This document shows positions 9,212 through 17,161 of a stretch of 36,771 nt of DNA, one piece after another; positions within the stretch are counted from its first letter, which is position 1, and every line of letters begins with the position of its first letter. The position numbers and the translations under genes were made by a program. The notes under the pieces were generated by a model. That model was not told the DNA's origin. It worked only from the letters and a program-made list of their open reading frames with translations, and searched no databases. Source of the stretch: Firmicutes bacterium UBA4874 (lineage in GTDB: Bacteria; Bacillota; Clostridia; Caldicoprobacterales; DTU083); NCBI GenBank assembly GCA_002399435.1, contig DHDO01000032.1, positions 7,213 through 43,983 of the forward strand. Direction: 5' to 3'.

Positions 9212-9240
9212 AATATAGCGCCTTATGTTCCTTTTGTCAA
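9212..9240 (-). promoter_or_regulatory. Near-consensus sigma-A promoter of the VanZ-ABC operon
   Basis: TTGACA, 17 bases, then TATATT on the minus strand, about 80 bases upstream of the VanZ start. This is one of the strongest promoter matches in the window and suggests high or tightly repressed expression. The rest of the 9132-9450 gap shows no gene. Confidence 0.85.
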
Positions 9241-9450
9241 AATATATTTCCAAAAGAGAAACAAGCCAATATCCAATACCTGATACCCCCTTAACATAGT
9301 CCCAAATGGCGGGAGAATACAGATGCATTTATACCGCTATCATGAGCAATAAGGGTGGCGCCCGTTTGTCAAAGAAACGTAGATTAGAACCATAATCGTT
9401 AGCGAAGAAGCGATGAATCTCTACTGTTAGGGCAATTTGTAATATTTTTT

Positions 9451-9789
9451 TTATTCCATCCTGCCTAAGGCGTCCCGTAGCTTTTTCTTTGCCCTCTGCA
9501 CCCGCTTTTTGCATGCTTCCACGGAGATATGAAGTTTCTCCGCGGCTTCCAGCATGGTATACTTATCCAGAACGATTTTCTTCAGCAACTCAAAGTCCTC
9601 ATTGCCTATCAAATCCCTGTATATCATAGTGAATCCCGTGTCATCCGTTGATCCGCTTGTCATGCTTTCATCGAAAGGGATTAAGGAAACCAAAAGGTTA
9701 TTCCATCTGACGCGGCTGCGATTCACGTTTCGGATGACATTTTTCAGCGTTTTAACCAGCCATCCCTTCGGATTGGAACTGGAAGTCAA
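9451..9789 (-). pseudogene. Sigma-70-family sigma factor fragment lacking region 2
   Basis: The 112 residues keep a short piece with N-P-K-G-W-L-V-K-T-L-K-N, typical of the end of region 2 in ECF-like sigma factors, followed by a region 4 helix-turn-helix (T-M-L-E-A-A-E-K-L-H-I-S-V-E-A-C-K-K-R-V-Q-R-A). Most of region 2, which binds core polymerase and the -10 box, is missing. In frame, only 14 codons precede the TTG start before a stop. The TTG overlaps the stop of the small decayed gene upstream. A 5' truncation by deletion is the simplest reading; a separate short regulator with only a region 4 domain is possible. Confidence 0.6.
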
Positions 9790-9935
9790 ATCATTTCCAC
9801 ACTGGTGTCGCCATTCTGATTGCAGTAAACATTAATGGTTGCAGAAGAAGATAAAGTTTACCAAAAAGGTTCAATTTGTAAAGTTTAAATAAGCGACAAT
9901 GCAATCGCTGAAAAAAAAGGCAGTAACTTTTTCAT
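9786..9935 (-). pseudogene. Small secreted-protein gene with two in-frame stops
   Basis: An AGGAGG that overlaps the stop codon of the upstream gene precedes an ATG at 9935. The 16 codons that follow read as a signal peptide (M-K-K-L-L-P-F-F-S-A-I-A-L). The same frame continues through two TAA codons (9885-9887 and 9858-9860) to S-S-S-A-T-I-N-V-Y-C-N-Q-N-G-D-T-S-V-E-M-I and a TGA at 9786. Without the stops this would be a secreted peptide of about 49 residues. Clean frame, ribosome binding site and position point to a real gene inactivated by point mutations. The mature peptide is not recognised. Confidence 0.5.
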
Positions 9936-9945
9936 TTTATACCTC

Positions 9946-10785
9946 CTAATCTGTAATTTTAGTTTTTCTTCGGTGCACAAAGAACACAACACCCGCTGCG
10001 AATACTGCTGTTACAATGATAATCAATTTATAGGGAAAGGTGTTGCTACTAGCCGGTGCTTCTGTATCTAAGAAACCAAACCCCCCCGCCTCATCCGGAT
10101 TTAGCGGCGGTAATTGATTGATATATTTTCTCGTCTCTTTGTAGTCATAGTAACTTTGACCAGCAGAGCGGAGAGCACGGATATTATCCACACCAGGGAT
10201 ATCGCTTAACGGAAGTAACCCCACAACCTCATCCTTTTCGTTGGGGATCAGTGCCACAGCATACCGGAAACGCGGCAAACCTCCAACAAGAATTGTTCCT
10301 TCAGGAATTTTTCCGATCTTATTGCTGATTTCTGTCGTATAATTCACGATTTCATCGTTGTAAAACTTTACAGTTGTTACTTGCCATTTACCAACATTGG
10401 CGAGAACTTTTTGCCTTTCTTCTTCCGTGAACTCCACACTTTCATCCAACGGTTTCCCTATAGCGATGTCAACAAGAACAGTATCCCCGTCAATGTATAG
10501 AGGAATCTCGTAGATATACCCACCGTCTTCCAATGCGTTTTTCATTTCATCCACATTGACCGTATCCATTTTGAACACATTTACACCAACATAGATTTTA
10601 AAAGCGTCATCATAGTTAACATCGCTTGCTGAGACCCTGCGGCTAAGCTTGCCATCAAGCAGATCATTGACAGTGGGGACAATGATATTCGTCAGACTCG
10701 ATAAGTCGTCTTCGGCAGCCGAGGCACAGATAGACAATGTTGCTATCAGTAGCGTGGATATAAAAAGCACTAAAAACCTTTTCAT
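9946..10785 (-). CDS. Secreted, C-terminally membrane-anchored protein of unknown function
   Basis: This 279-residue protein starts with a clear signal peptide (cleavage likely after A-S-A, about residue 23). It has an extracytoplasmic domain of about 225 residues and ends in a proline- and serine-rich spacer, a transmembrane helix (about 250-270) and a basic tail, H-R-R-K. This looks like a surface protein fixed by a C-terminal helix. The sequence before the helix (S-S-N-T-F) is not a convincing sortase motif. The domain shows no motif I can name. AGGAGG lies nine bases before the ATG. It is followed by the decayed small secreted gene and the sigma fragment, suggesting an old three-gene operon. 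Confidence 0.75.
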   Translation of the reverse strand: MKRFLVLFISTLLIATLSICASAAEDDLSSLTNIIVPTVNDLLDGKLSRRVSASDVNYDDAFKIYVGVNVFKMDTVNVDEMKNALEDGGYIYEIPLYIDGDTVLVDIAIGKPLDESVEFTEEERQKVLANVGKWQVTTVKFYNDEIVNYTTEISNKIGKIPEGTILVGGLPRFRYAVALIPNEKDEVVGLLPLSDIPGVDNIRALRSAGQSYYDYKETRKYINQLPPLNPDEAGGFGFLDTEAPASSNTFPYKLIIIVTAVFAAGVVFFVHRRKTKITD

Positions 10786-10872
10786 GTATTCTTACCTCCT
10801 ATTCTTAATTATAGGTTAATACGGCTTGTAATTAGTCTCGCCAAAAAGAGGTGGTGTATTTTCCCTTGCCGG

Positions 10873-11001
10873 TTAGAAGTGTCGTGCCATCCACATAGCA
10901 ATTGGATCGCTGTTAGCAATGTTGGACTTGTGACTGGACCACGAAAGAATACTGCCAGAATCATAGGTGACTAAAAGAAGCTGGTAATCACCATAAGTTG
11001 T
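10873..11001 (-). pseudogene. ORF remnant, C-terminal tail of an unknown protein
   Basis: Upstream of the secreted-protein gene, 42 sense codons are open between a TAG at 11002 and the TAA at 10873. They read T-T-Y-G-D-Y-Q-L-L-L-V-T-Y-D-S-G and end in M-W-M-A-R-H-F. Codon choice looks like coding sequence but there is no start or ribosome binding site. It is probably the end of a deleted gene. Nothing else is seen in 10786-11083 apart from an A/T-only 7-bp inverted repeat at the end of the ABC gene. Confidence 0.3.
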
Positions 11002-11083
11002 CTAAAGAAAACGGATTGTTCTTACCCTCTCATTTAATATATGTCGTGACAGTATAAATAGGGGACTAATTATCTAAAATTAG

Positions 11084-12829
11084 TTACCGGAACTGATTGT
11101 CGTACAATTCCCGGAATCTTCCGTTCGCCGCCAGAAGAGAATCAAATGTTCCGGATTCGGCAATTTTACCATGCTCCATCACCAGAATCCGGTCCGCATT
11201 CTTTGCCGTGCTGATCCGGTGGGCGACCGTAAGGGTCGTTTTATTTTCCACTATTTTTCCCAATGAGCGGTAGATTGCCTGCTCCGTTCCGGAATCCAGT
11301 GACGCCGTGGCCTCGTCCAGAAGCAGAATGGGAGCATTTTTGAGCAGGGCCCTGGCGATGGCGATCCGCTGCTTCTGTCCGCCGGAAAGCCTTGTGCCGC
11401 GCTCCCCGATCCGGGTATCATATTTTTCCGGCAGAGTCTCGATAAAGTCAGTAAGCTCCGCCTGCGACGCCGCCTCCCTGATCTCCTCCGGCGAGCAGCC
11501 GGGACGGCCGAAGGCGATGTTCTCTCCGATGGATCCGTCAAAAACGGAGCATTCCTGCGGGATATAGGCGGATAGCTTCCGGATATCCGCCGCCGGCAGA
11601 CCGGTTCTTTCAAAATAGGATATTTCTCCGTCCGTCTGCTCATAAAAATTCTGGATCAGCTTGATGAGTGTGGACTTCCCGCCCCCCGAAGCGCCCACAA
11701 TGGCGAGATGTTCGCCGTTCTTCACTGTAAGGCTCACATGATCGATGATGTTCTCCCTGCCGTCATAGGAGAAACATATGTCACGGAGAACCAGCGCGTC
11801 CTCCGTATCCGTGCGGATCATCTCCCCGCTTTCCCCAAGGTCTTCCGCCGGAAGATCCAAAATCTCAAAGACCCGTTCCATGGAGACAAGCCTCGGTTGT
11901 ATCAGAAGCAGAAATGTGCTGAGCCGCAGCATGGAATCCGCCATCAGTCCCATCAGGGTGGCGTGATAGACTGCGTTTCCGATCCCGGCACGGTCGGAAG
12001 AAATCAAAACGGCAATAATGAATCCCACCGCCTGGGCGGAGAAAGTGAAGAAATCCACCACACCATAAGCGATCCCGTTGGCGGTACGGAATTTGATCCG
12101 TTTGCAGGCAATGATTTTACAGACATTCCGGTATTTCTGCGCCAGCACCTCATGCAGGGCGAAAATACGGACAATTGGGATGCCGCGCATCGCCTCGATC
12201 AGATAGGAAGCGGAATGGACAATCTCGATTTTTGCTTCCCGTTCCAGCCTCTTCACATACGGATTCAACAGCACCGAAAAAAACAGGCTGAACAAACTGT
12301 AGACAATCCCCGCCGCCGCAATCCGCCAGTCATTGCGAAGGAGCAGGATCAGCGAGACGGACATGACAACAAGGAAACGGATCAGGCTGAGCATGCCGTA
12401 GGAGGCAAAGGTGGAGCCGGCACGATCCGCATCACTCGTGAGCCGTGTGATGTAGTCGCCTGTCTTATATTTTGCCGATAAATCGCAGGGAATATTACAG
12501 ATATGGTTAAACAGTCCTTTCCGCAGATTCACGACCGCTTTTTCGGTGGTGGTGTTCTGCAGATATTTTCCGTAGATCACAGGCGGGACCAGCAGCATGA
12601 AACCAAGAAACAGGACCGCAACCGTGGTGGTCAGATTGTCCCCCGATGTTCCTATGCTGACGCTCTCAATCAGGATCCTGTTGATATAGGGGGTGGCAAA
12701 CAGGAGGGCCAATTCAAAGGCGCCCAGACAAACGCCGCGAAGATATCTTTTCTTTTCCGTACCGAAAAAGGCAAAGGTCCGTTTCATCAGATGATAGCCG
12801 GAGAGAACCCTATTTTCTTTCTTATCCAT
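11084..12829 (-). CDS. ABC exporter half-transporter, second of the pair
   Basis: This 581-residue protein has a six-helix type IV exporter membrane domain (about 1-310) fused to an ATPase domain. Visible motifs are Walker A G-A-S-G-G-G-K-S-T near 380, signature L-S-G-G-Q-K-Q-R, Walker B I-L-L-L-D-E-A-T-A-S-L-D and H-loop V-A-H-R. It overlaps the preceding exporter gene by 8 bases and has GGAGG six bases before its ATG, so the two are translated together and probably form a heterodimer. Both keep the catalytic glutamate, unlike heterodimers with one degenerate site. Neither has an N-terminal C39 peptidase domain, so a peptide substrate would need a separate protease. Given the upstream genes, the likely cargo is a glycosylated product (inference). 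Confidence 0.9.
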   Translation of the reverse strand: MDKKENRVLSGYHLMKRTFAFFGTEKKRYLRGVCLGAFELALLFATPYINRILIESVSIGTSGDNLTTTVAVLFLGFMLLVPPVIYGKYLQNTTTEKAVVNLRKGLFNHICNIPCDLSAKYKTGDYITRLTSDADRAGSTFASYGMLSLIRFLVVMSVSLILLLRNDWRIAAAGIVYSLFSLFFSVLLNPYVKRLEREAKIEIVHSASYLIEAMRGIPIVRIFALHEVLAQKYRNVCKIIACKRIKFRTANGIAYGVVDFFTFSAQAVGFIIAVLISSDRAGIGNAVYHATLMGLMADSMLRLSTFLLLIQPRLVSMERVFEILDLPAEDLGESGEMIRTDTEDALVLRDICFSYDGRENIIDHVSLTVKNGEHLAIVGASGGGKSTLIKLIQNFYEQTDGEISYFERTGLPAADIRKLSAYIPQECSVFDGSIGENIAFGRPGCSPEEIREAASQAELTDFIETLPEKYDTRIGERGTRLSGGQKQRIAIARALLKNAPILLLDEATASLDSGTEQAIYRSLGKIVENKTTLTVAHRISTAKNADRILVMEHGKIAESGTFDSLLAANGRFRELYDNQFR

Positions 12830-14576
12830 GATCCACCTCCGGACCCGCCAGACCCTGATTCCGGCACATTTGATAGTATTTCCCCTTTTTTGCCTTCAGT
12901 TCCTCCGGGGAACCGTCCTCCACCACCCTGCCGTTCTCCAGATAATAGATAGTATCGGCGCTCTGAACAGTCGTGAGCCGATGGGCGGCGATGACGGCCA
13001 TTCTTCCAACAAGCAGCTTGTCCAGCGCCTCCTGCACTTCACGTTCGCTTTGGGTGTCCAGAGCGGAGGTGGCTTCATCCAGAAGCACCAGGGAGGCGTT
13101 TTTCACCATCGCCCTGGCAATACAGATTCTTTGGCGCTGTCCACCGGAAAGACGCCCGCCGAACTCGCCGATCGGATAATCCATCTGCTCCGGCAGGGAA
13201 CGGACAAAATCCCATAAGCCCACCTCTTCCAGCACCCGCCGCACTTCCCGCCTTGTGATTCCCGGCTTGCCGTATGCAATATTCTCATAGATCGTCCCGT
13301 CAAACAGATAGGCTTCCTGGGTCACGGCGGCGAGATGTCTGCGCCACGCCTCACGGTCCCAATCTGCGGACCTGCCGCCAAGAAACCGGAGTTCACCGCC
13401 TGTGGGCAGGTAGAACCGGGAGATCAGCTTGATCAACGTACTTTTCCCGCAGCCGCTGGGCCCTACAAGCGCAATTTTTTTGCCCCGCGAAACGGATAAA
13501 TCGATCCCTTTCAGAACTTCTTCCCCGCCGTAGGAGAACTTTAAGTTTTCAGCGGAAACCCAATGTTCACCGGAACCGCCGGTGATCCCGCCATTTTCCT
13601 CATCGGGAATGTCCAGGATCTCATAGATCCGCTCCGCCGCAGCGGAGCCGCTGCGCACGGTTTTCATCATATAATCCAGCTGGCTGAAAGCCTCCTCTAT
13701 GTAGGTGCTCAGGGAAATGAAGGACAGTACGGCGCCGATGGGAACAGTACCGTTTGACACCAGCACCGAGCCCAGAAGAAACAGGGTCATGAGCTGAATG
13801 ACACTGGTGGCGTATTTGATCCCTGTCATGGCCATACCGATTTTCTCCGTCTTCATCGCCTGTTCACAGGAGATATCGGCGGATGCCGCAAACCGTTTAC
13901 CCATTTCGCCCTGCAGTCCGAACGCCTTGACGGTCAGGATCCCGCTGATCGCGTCGGAGGCAAAGCTGACGGCGGAACCCGTGCTGTCCATGGATTTCTT
14001 TTTCTGCATCTCAATAGGCCGGCTGATTTTTCTCACTGCCCAGACAGAGACGGGCAGCAGGACAAAATAGGCAAGGGAAAGCTGCCAACTGAGAAACAGG
14101 CAGGCAACGCCCGCAAACAGGCCCTGAAAAATCAGCCGCAGAAAATTACTGACATGTCCGGCGATAAAATCGCTCAGATTGTCTATATCATTGTTGACCC
14201 GCGCGGCAGTATCCCCGGAGCGGAATTGATTCTCCAGTATGGAGATATTGCCCTTATTGATTTTCTCAAGCGCCCTTGTGCGAAGATCAAGAAAAATACC
14301 CTCCGTGGTATGGCCGATGATTTTATAGAGGACGGCTGTTCTCCCGCCGTCCAGCAATATCGCCAGAACCATTTGCGCAGCGCTGATCAGCATGGCCCGC
14401 ATCTCGCCGCCGATGCCAAAATCCACCGCCCGTCCCCAAAGGAGGGAGGCGGCGGTTTTGAATACGCCGGCAAGCACCGTAAAGAGGAATACGGCGGCCA
14501 GTCCCGGCCAGTATTTTTTACTGTCGATATAAATCCGCCATAGCGGTTTTTTCTTTGTCCTATTTCTCATAATCAT
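12822..14576 (-). CDS. ABC exporter half-transporter, first of the pair
   Basis: This type IV ABC exporter subunit has a membrane domain (about 1-320) and an ATPase domain with Walker A G-P-S-G-C-G-K-S-T near 380, signature L-S-G-G-Q-R-Q-R, Walker B L-V-L-L-D-E-A-T-S-A-L-D and H-loop A-A-H-R. The longest frame begins at 14633, well inside the glycosyltransferase gene. The ATG at 14576 (M-I-M-R-N-R-T-K-K-K-P-L-W), giving 584 residues, is more likely; it overlaps the glycosyltransferase stop by 17 bases. The overlaps on both sides mark one operon running from the upstream glycosyltransferases through both exporters. Confidence 0.9.
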   Translation of the reverse strand: MIMRNRTKKKPLWRIYIDSKKYWPGLAAVFLFTVLAGVFKTAASLLWGRAVDFGIGGEMRAMLISAAQMVLAILLDGGRTAVLYKIIGHTTEGIFLDLRTRALEKINKGNISILENQFRSGDTAARVNNDIDNLSDFIAGHVSNFLRLIFQGLFAGVACLFLSWQLSLAYFVLLPVSVWAVRKISRPIEMQKKKSMDSTGSAVSFASDAISGILTVKAFGLQGEMGKRFAASADISCEQAMKTEKIGMAMTGIKYATSVIQLMTLFLLGSVLVSNGTVPIGAVLSFISLSTYIEEAFSQLDYMMKTVRSGSAAAERIYEILDIPDEENGGITGGSGEHWVSAENLKFSYGGEEVLKGIDLSVSRGKKIALVGPSGCGKSTLIKLISRFYLPTGGELRFLGGRSADWDREAWRRHLAAVTQEAYLFDGTIYENIAYGKPGITRREVRRVLEEVGLWDFVRSLPEQMDYPIGEFGGRLSGGQRQRICIARAMVKNASLVLLDEATSALDTQSEREVQEALDKLLVGRMAVIAAHRLTTVQSADTIYYLENGRVVEDGSPEELKAKKGKYYQMCRNQGLAGPEVDHG

Positions 14577-15455
14577 GGCGAGGCAGTATTTCTTCTCGCT
14601 TCTCCGGGTCGTTGGCTGCGGAGCCAATCTCATACCAGACCCTTGTGTCCTCGGACCGGTGTTTGTTTGCTATATAGGTTTTTACCTCTTTGTAGTGTTT
14701 TTTGAATTCCTTGGTGGTGATATCGCTGTTCGGGCGATCGGGGGTGGGATAATGCACCACCTCAATGTCCCGTGCAAACCGGTACTCTCCTCCGGCACGG
14801 CAGCACTGAATGCCGAAATCGTTGTCCTCACCGCCCCAGCTGGTGAAATGCTCATCAAACGCAATCCTGTTTTGATCCAGAAAATCACGGCGAACGGAAA
14901 AATGCCCGCCCCAGAGGGCCAGCCACGGGATATACCAGGCGGCAACATCCTCTCCAAACCGGCTAAAATAGCCTTCCCTGCCGTCCCCCATTCCACCCAG
15001 CCGCTTCATGGCAGCAATGGCATCCGAAACGGTTTCTTGTTCCAGTAATTGCCTGATTTTGTCTGTGTCGGCCTTCCAGTCCGTACCGAACATATTTCCC
15101 AGTACCACCAGATTGCTCTGCCGCTCATGAAGCTTTTTATGCTGTGCCAGCACGCCGGGTGTCAGGAGAACTCCGTTGTCATTGAACACAAGGATCTCCC
15201 CCAAAGCATTTCGGATCCCCAGATTCCTTACCGCCGCAACACGAAAGCCCTGATCCTCCTGGCGACAATAGCTAATATGTAAATCTCTGTAATTCTTAAG
15301 CACCGCTCCGATATCCCCGGCGGATCCGTCGTCCGCCACCACCACCTGAAATTCCGCTTTTGGCAGAGTCTGTTTCCGTATGGAATTCAGCGTCAGAATC
15401 AGTTCCTCCGGCGATTGTATATCGGCAGGATGATCGATATATGATACGGATACAT
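14560..15455 (-). pseudogene. GT2-type glycosyltransferase with GT7C-like domain, single-base frameshift near residue 15
   Basis: From 15345 downward 261 residues are open: V-V-A-D-D-G-S (nucleotide-sugar site), G-G-H-F-S-V-R-R-D-F, and F-T-S-W-G-G-E-D-N-D-F-G, which matches the galactosyltransferase C-terminal (GT7C) motif. The N-terminal strand is in another frame. An ATG at 15455, ten bases after GGGAGG, reads M-Y-P-Y-H-I-S-I-I-L-P-I-Y-N-R, then the frame breaks. Adding one C in CGCCGGAGG (around 15408-15412) restores N-R-P-E-E-L-I-L-T-L-N-S-I-R and joins the long frame, giving about 298 residues. A further in-frame ATG at 15515 lacks a ribosome binding site. A recent loss-of-function mutation or a sequencing error would both fit. 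The sugar and acceptor are unknown. Confidence 0.8.
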
Positions 15456-15569
15456 GAAAGCAAAGCCTCCCAACCCACTTATACTTATGCTGTCACGGAT
15501 ACCCTTGACATCCATCGCAGGATCAAATAACTGTTTATTGTTTACTATCCACTGTTAACTGCTGTTACC

Positions 15570-16688
15570 TTAATTCTCTTTCATCATTTCATTCAAGGCA
15601 GAATATTCCCGGTAAACTCTCTGCCATGAATAATATGACAAGGCATGCTGTGCGTTCTCTACCAGACGAAGCCTAACATCCGGATGAGTGATAATGTATT
15701 CCAGTTTTCCAGCTAAATCCAGAAAGTCTTCTGAATTAAATAAAACACCGGTTTCCCCATCCTCAACTATTTCCGTCAATCCTCCCGAATTTGAAGCAAT
15801 CACACACATTCCCTGTGAAAATCCTTCTAAAGCTACTAAACCAAAAGGTTCATCACAGCTTGGGACTACCAGTACCTGAGCTTGTGCCATTGCATCGAGG
15901 GCTTTATCGTGACTTAAGTAGCCATCCATACGAATCAGAGAGCCTAATTGTTTTTCTTGTATGAGTGCATGTATTGCCTCCTCTTCTGGCCCATTGCCAA
16001 TCACTCGTGCTGAGTATCCAGTATCAGCTAAGACCCCAGACAGACGATCGATAGCCTTTACAAAAATTTCACAGCCTTTTCGCTTGCTTACCCGGCCACA
16101 AAATAGTATCTTTTTGCTCTTATTTGTAACATTAACTTTTTTCACGTCGATTCCGCTTGGAATGACAACTGGCATATCAAACGGAATTGGATAGGTTCTT
16201 AATATCTGCTTTGCTGTCCATTTACTAGGGCAGACAATTTTATCCGCTATGAGCAACATAGTTGTGTCTTTTAAGTAATCCGGATCATGACGATTAAACT
16301 CGACACCATGCTTTACATATAGCAATTTGCACCCATATTTATTTTTTAACCCCGCTGCGGCTAAGGCAAAGTAGGAACCGTGGACATGGATGATATCAGG
16401 AATAGTATTTGGATCCGAAATAAACCGAGATATTCTATCGAAAACCAGCTCATTAAACTTCACCCAATAAACATACGGATCATCCCCATAGTAGCTAATC
16501 TGAGAATGAAGATCCAATGAAACTACCATCTTGTTTCCGGGAAATACTGCTGTCCTTCCATATGGTATGAAGAAAATAGTGCACTCATTGCTTGTAGAGC
16601 AGCTATACAGCTGACTTACATAAGTGCCTATTCCTCCAAATACTTCCGGTAAAAAATCAGGGGTGAGCACAAATACTCTCGGATTCAT
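15570..16688 (-). CDS. GT4-family glycosyltransferase
   Basis: This 372-residue GT-B fold enzyme shows P-D-F-L-P-E-V-F-G-G-I-G-T-Y-V in the N-terminal glycine loop, H-V-H-G near 101-104, I-L-F-C-G-R-V-S-K-R-K-G at the start of the donor domain, and the retaining-transferase E-x7-E pair at Glu280 and Glu288. Enzymes of this family move a sugar from a nucleotide donor to sugars, lipids, small molecules or peptides. GGAGG precedes the ATG and lies only four bases after the stop of the Cys-rich small ORF, so the two are co-transcribed. Base composition is more A/T-rich than in the exporter genes downstream. A 114-base gap without a terminator separates it from the next glycosyltransferase. Confidence 0.9.
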   Translation of the reverse strand: MNPRVFVLTPDFLPEVFGGIGTYVSQLYSCSTSNECTIFFIPYGRTAVFPGNKMVVSLDLHSQISYYGDDPYVYWVKFNELVFDRISRFISDPNTIPDIIHVHGSYFALAAAGLKNKYGCKLLYVKHGVEFNRHDPDYLKDTTMLLIADKIVCPSKWTAKQILRTYPIPFDMPVVIPSGIDVKKVNVTNKSKKILFCGRVSKRKGCEIFVKAIDRLSGVLADTGYSARVIGNGPEEEAIHALIQEKQLGSLIRMDGYLSHDKALDAMAQAQVLVVPSCDEPFGLVALEGFSQGMCVIASNSGGLTEIVEDGETGVLFNSEDFLDLAGKLEYIITHPDVRLRLVENAQHALSYYSWQRVYREYSALNEMMKEN

Positions 16689-16703
16689 AATGAAATACCT
16701 CCA

Positions 16704-16946
16704 TTAAATCATACAAGATGACAAACATGTGGAACAATCTGCAGTACAAGAACTCGTAGGTTTCATTTCCAATGCTAAATTATATTCGCTTTTAAGATGT
16801 TTAGTACTAACCAAGCACTTTTGAAACTCCCAAGGTAATCTTTCTGCAAATAAATAACTACGAAAATAATCTGAAGCTATTAAGCCATGACTTTTAAGTG
16901 TTTGTTCCCAATTATTAAATGTATCATCAAGATCGAGCATGTCCAA
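16704..16946 (-). CDS. 80-residue ORF with a four-cysteine C-terminus, candidate modified-peptide precursor
   Basis: The first 60 or so residues are charged and aromatic (N-N-W-E-Q-T-L-K-S-H-G-L, R-L-P-W-E-F-Q-K). The end reads K-P-T-S-S-C-T-A-D-C-S-T-C-L-S-S-C-M-I, with cysteines at 67, 71, 74 and 78 among Ser and Thr. The best start is a TTG seven bases after AGGTGA; an ATG two codons later is the other choice. It ends just before the GT4 ribosome binding site, as an intact first gene of an operon would. Two readings compete: leader plus Cys/Ser/Thr core of a ribosomal peptide, or the N-terminal stub of a radical SAM enzyme, since C-x3-C-x2-C after a hydrophobic strand (Y-N-L-A-L-E-M-K-P-T) resembles that cluster site, though the aromatic residue usual before the third Cys is Thr here. 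Confidence 0.5.
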   Translation of the reverse strand: MDMLDLDDTFNNWEQTLKSHGLIASDYFRSYLFAERLPWEFQKCLVSTKHLKSEYNLALEMKPTSSCTADCSTCLSSCMI

Positions 16947-16996
16947 TAAAACATCACCTATTCTTTCATCCCCTCTGGAGAGTTTAATGCAACTTA

Positions 16997-17029
16997 ATTA
17001 TAACATAATATAGTATAGTATTGTATAAT
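16997..17029. promoter_or_regulatory. A/T-rich divergent promoter region
   Basis: TATAAT occurs on the minus strand at 16997-17002 and on the plus strand at 17024-17029, in an almost pure A/T stretch between the divergent small ORF and GT2 gene. The -35 boxes are poor on both strands, so start sites cannot be fixed. The rest of 16947-17161 holds no gene. Confidence 0.35.
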
Positions 17030-17161
17030 TATATTATCTGAAAGCTTTTACGAAGCATTCCTGTAATGGATATTTGACGGGCTTTGAAAAAAGAAGATTA
17101 TTGTTGCAAAATAATAACAAGAGGGGGTCTTCTGACTGTGTTATGGAAAGATGGAGGTCTT

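Noticed and set aside
10030-10060. Sortase signal in the C-terminal anchor of the 279-residue surface protein
   Set aside because: A helix and basic tail are present, but no LPxTG-like motif precedes the helix.
11065-11084. Terminator at the end of the ABC exporter operon
   Set aside because: ACTAATT/AATTAGT forms an A/T-only 7-bp stem followed by CCCC instead of a T run, so it is unlikely to terminate alone.
15456-15515. Extra N-terminal 20 residues of the frameshifted glycosyltransferase, or a separate tiny peptide
   Set aside because: The frame is open from an ATG at 15515, but there is no ribosome binding site before it, while GGGAGG precedes the ATG at 15455.
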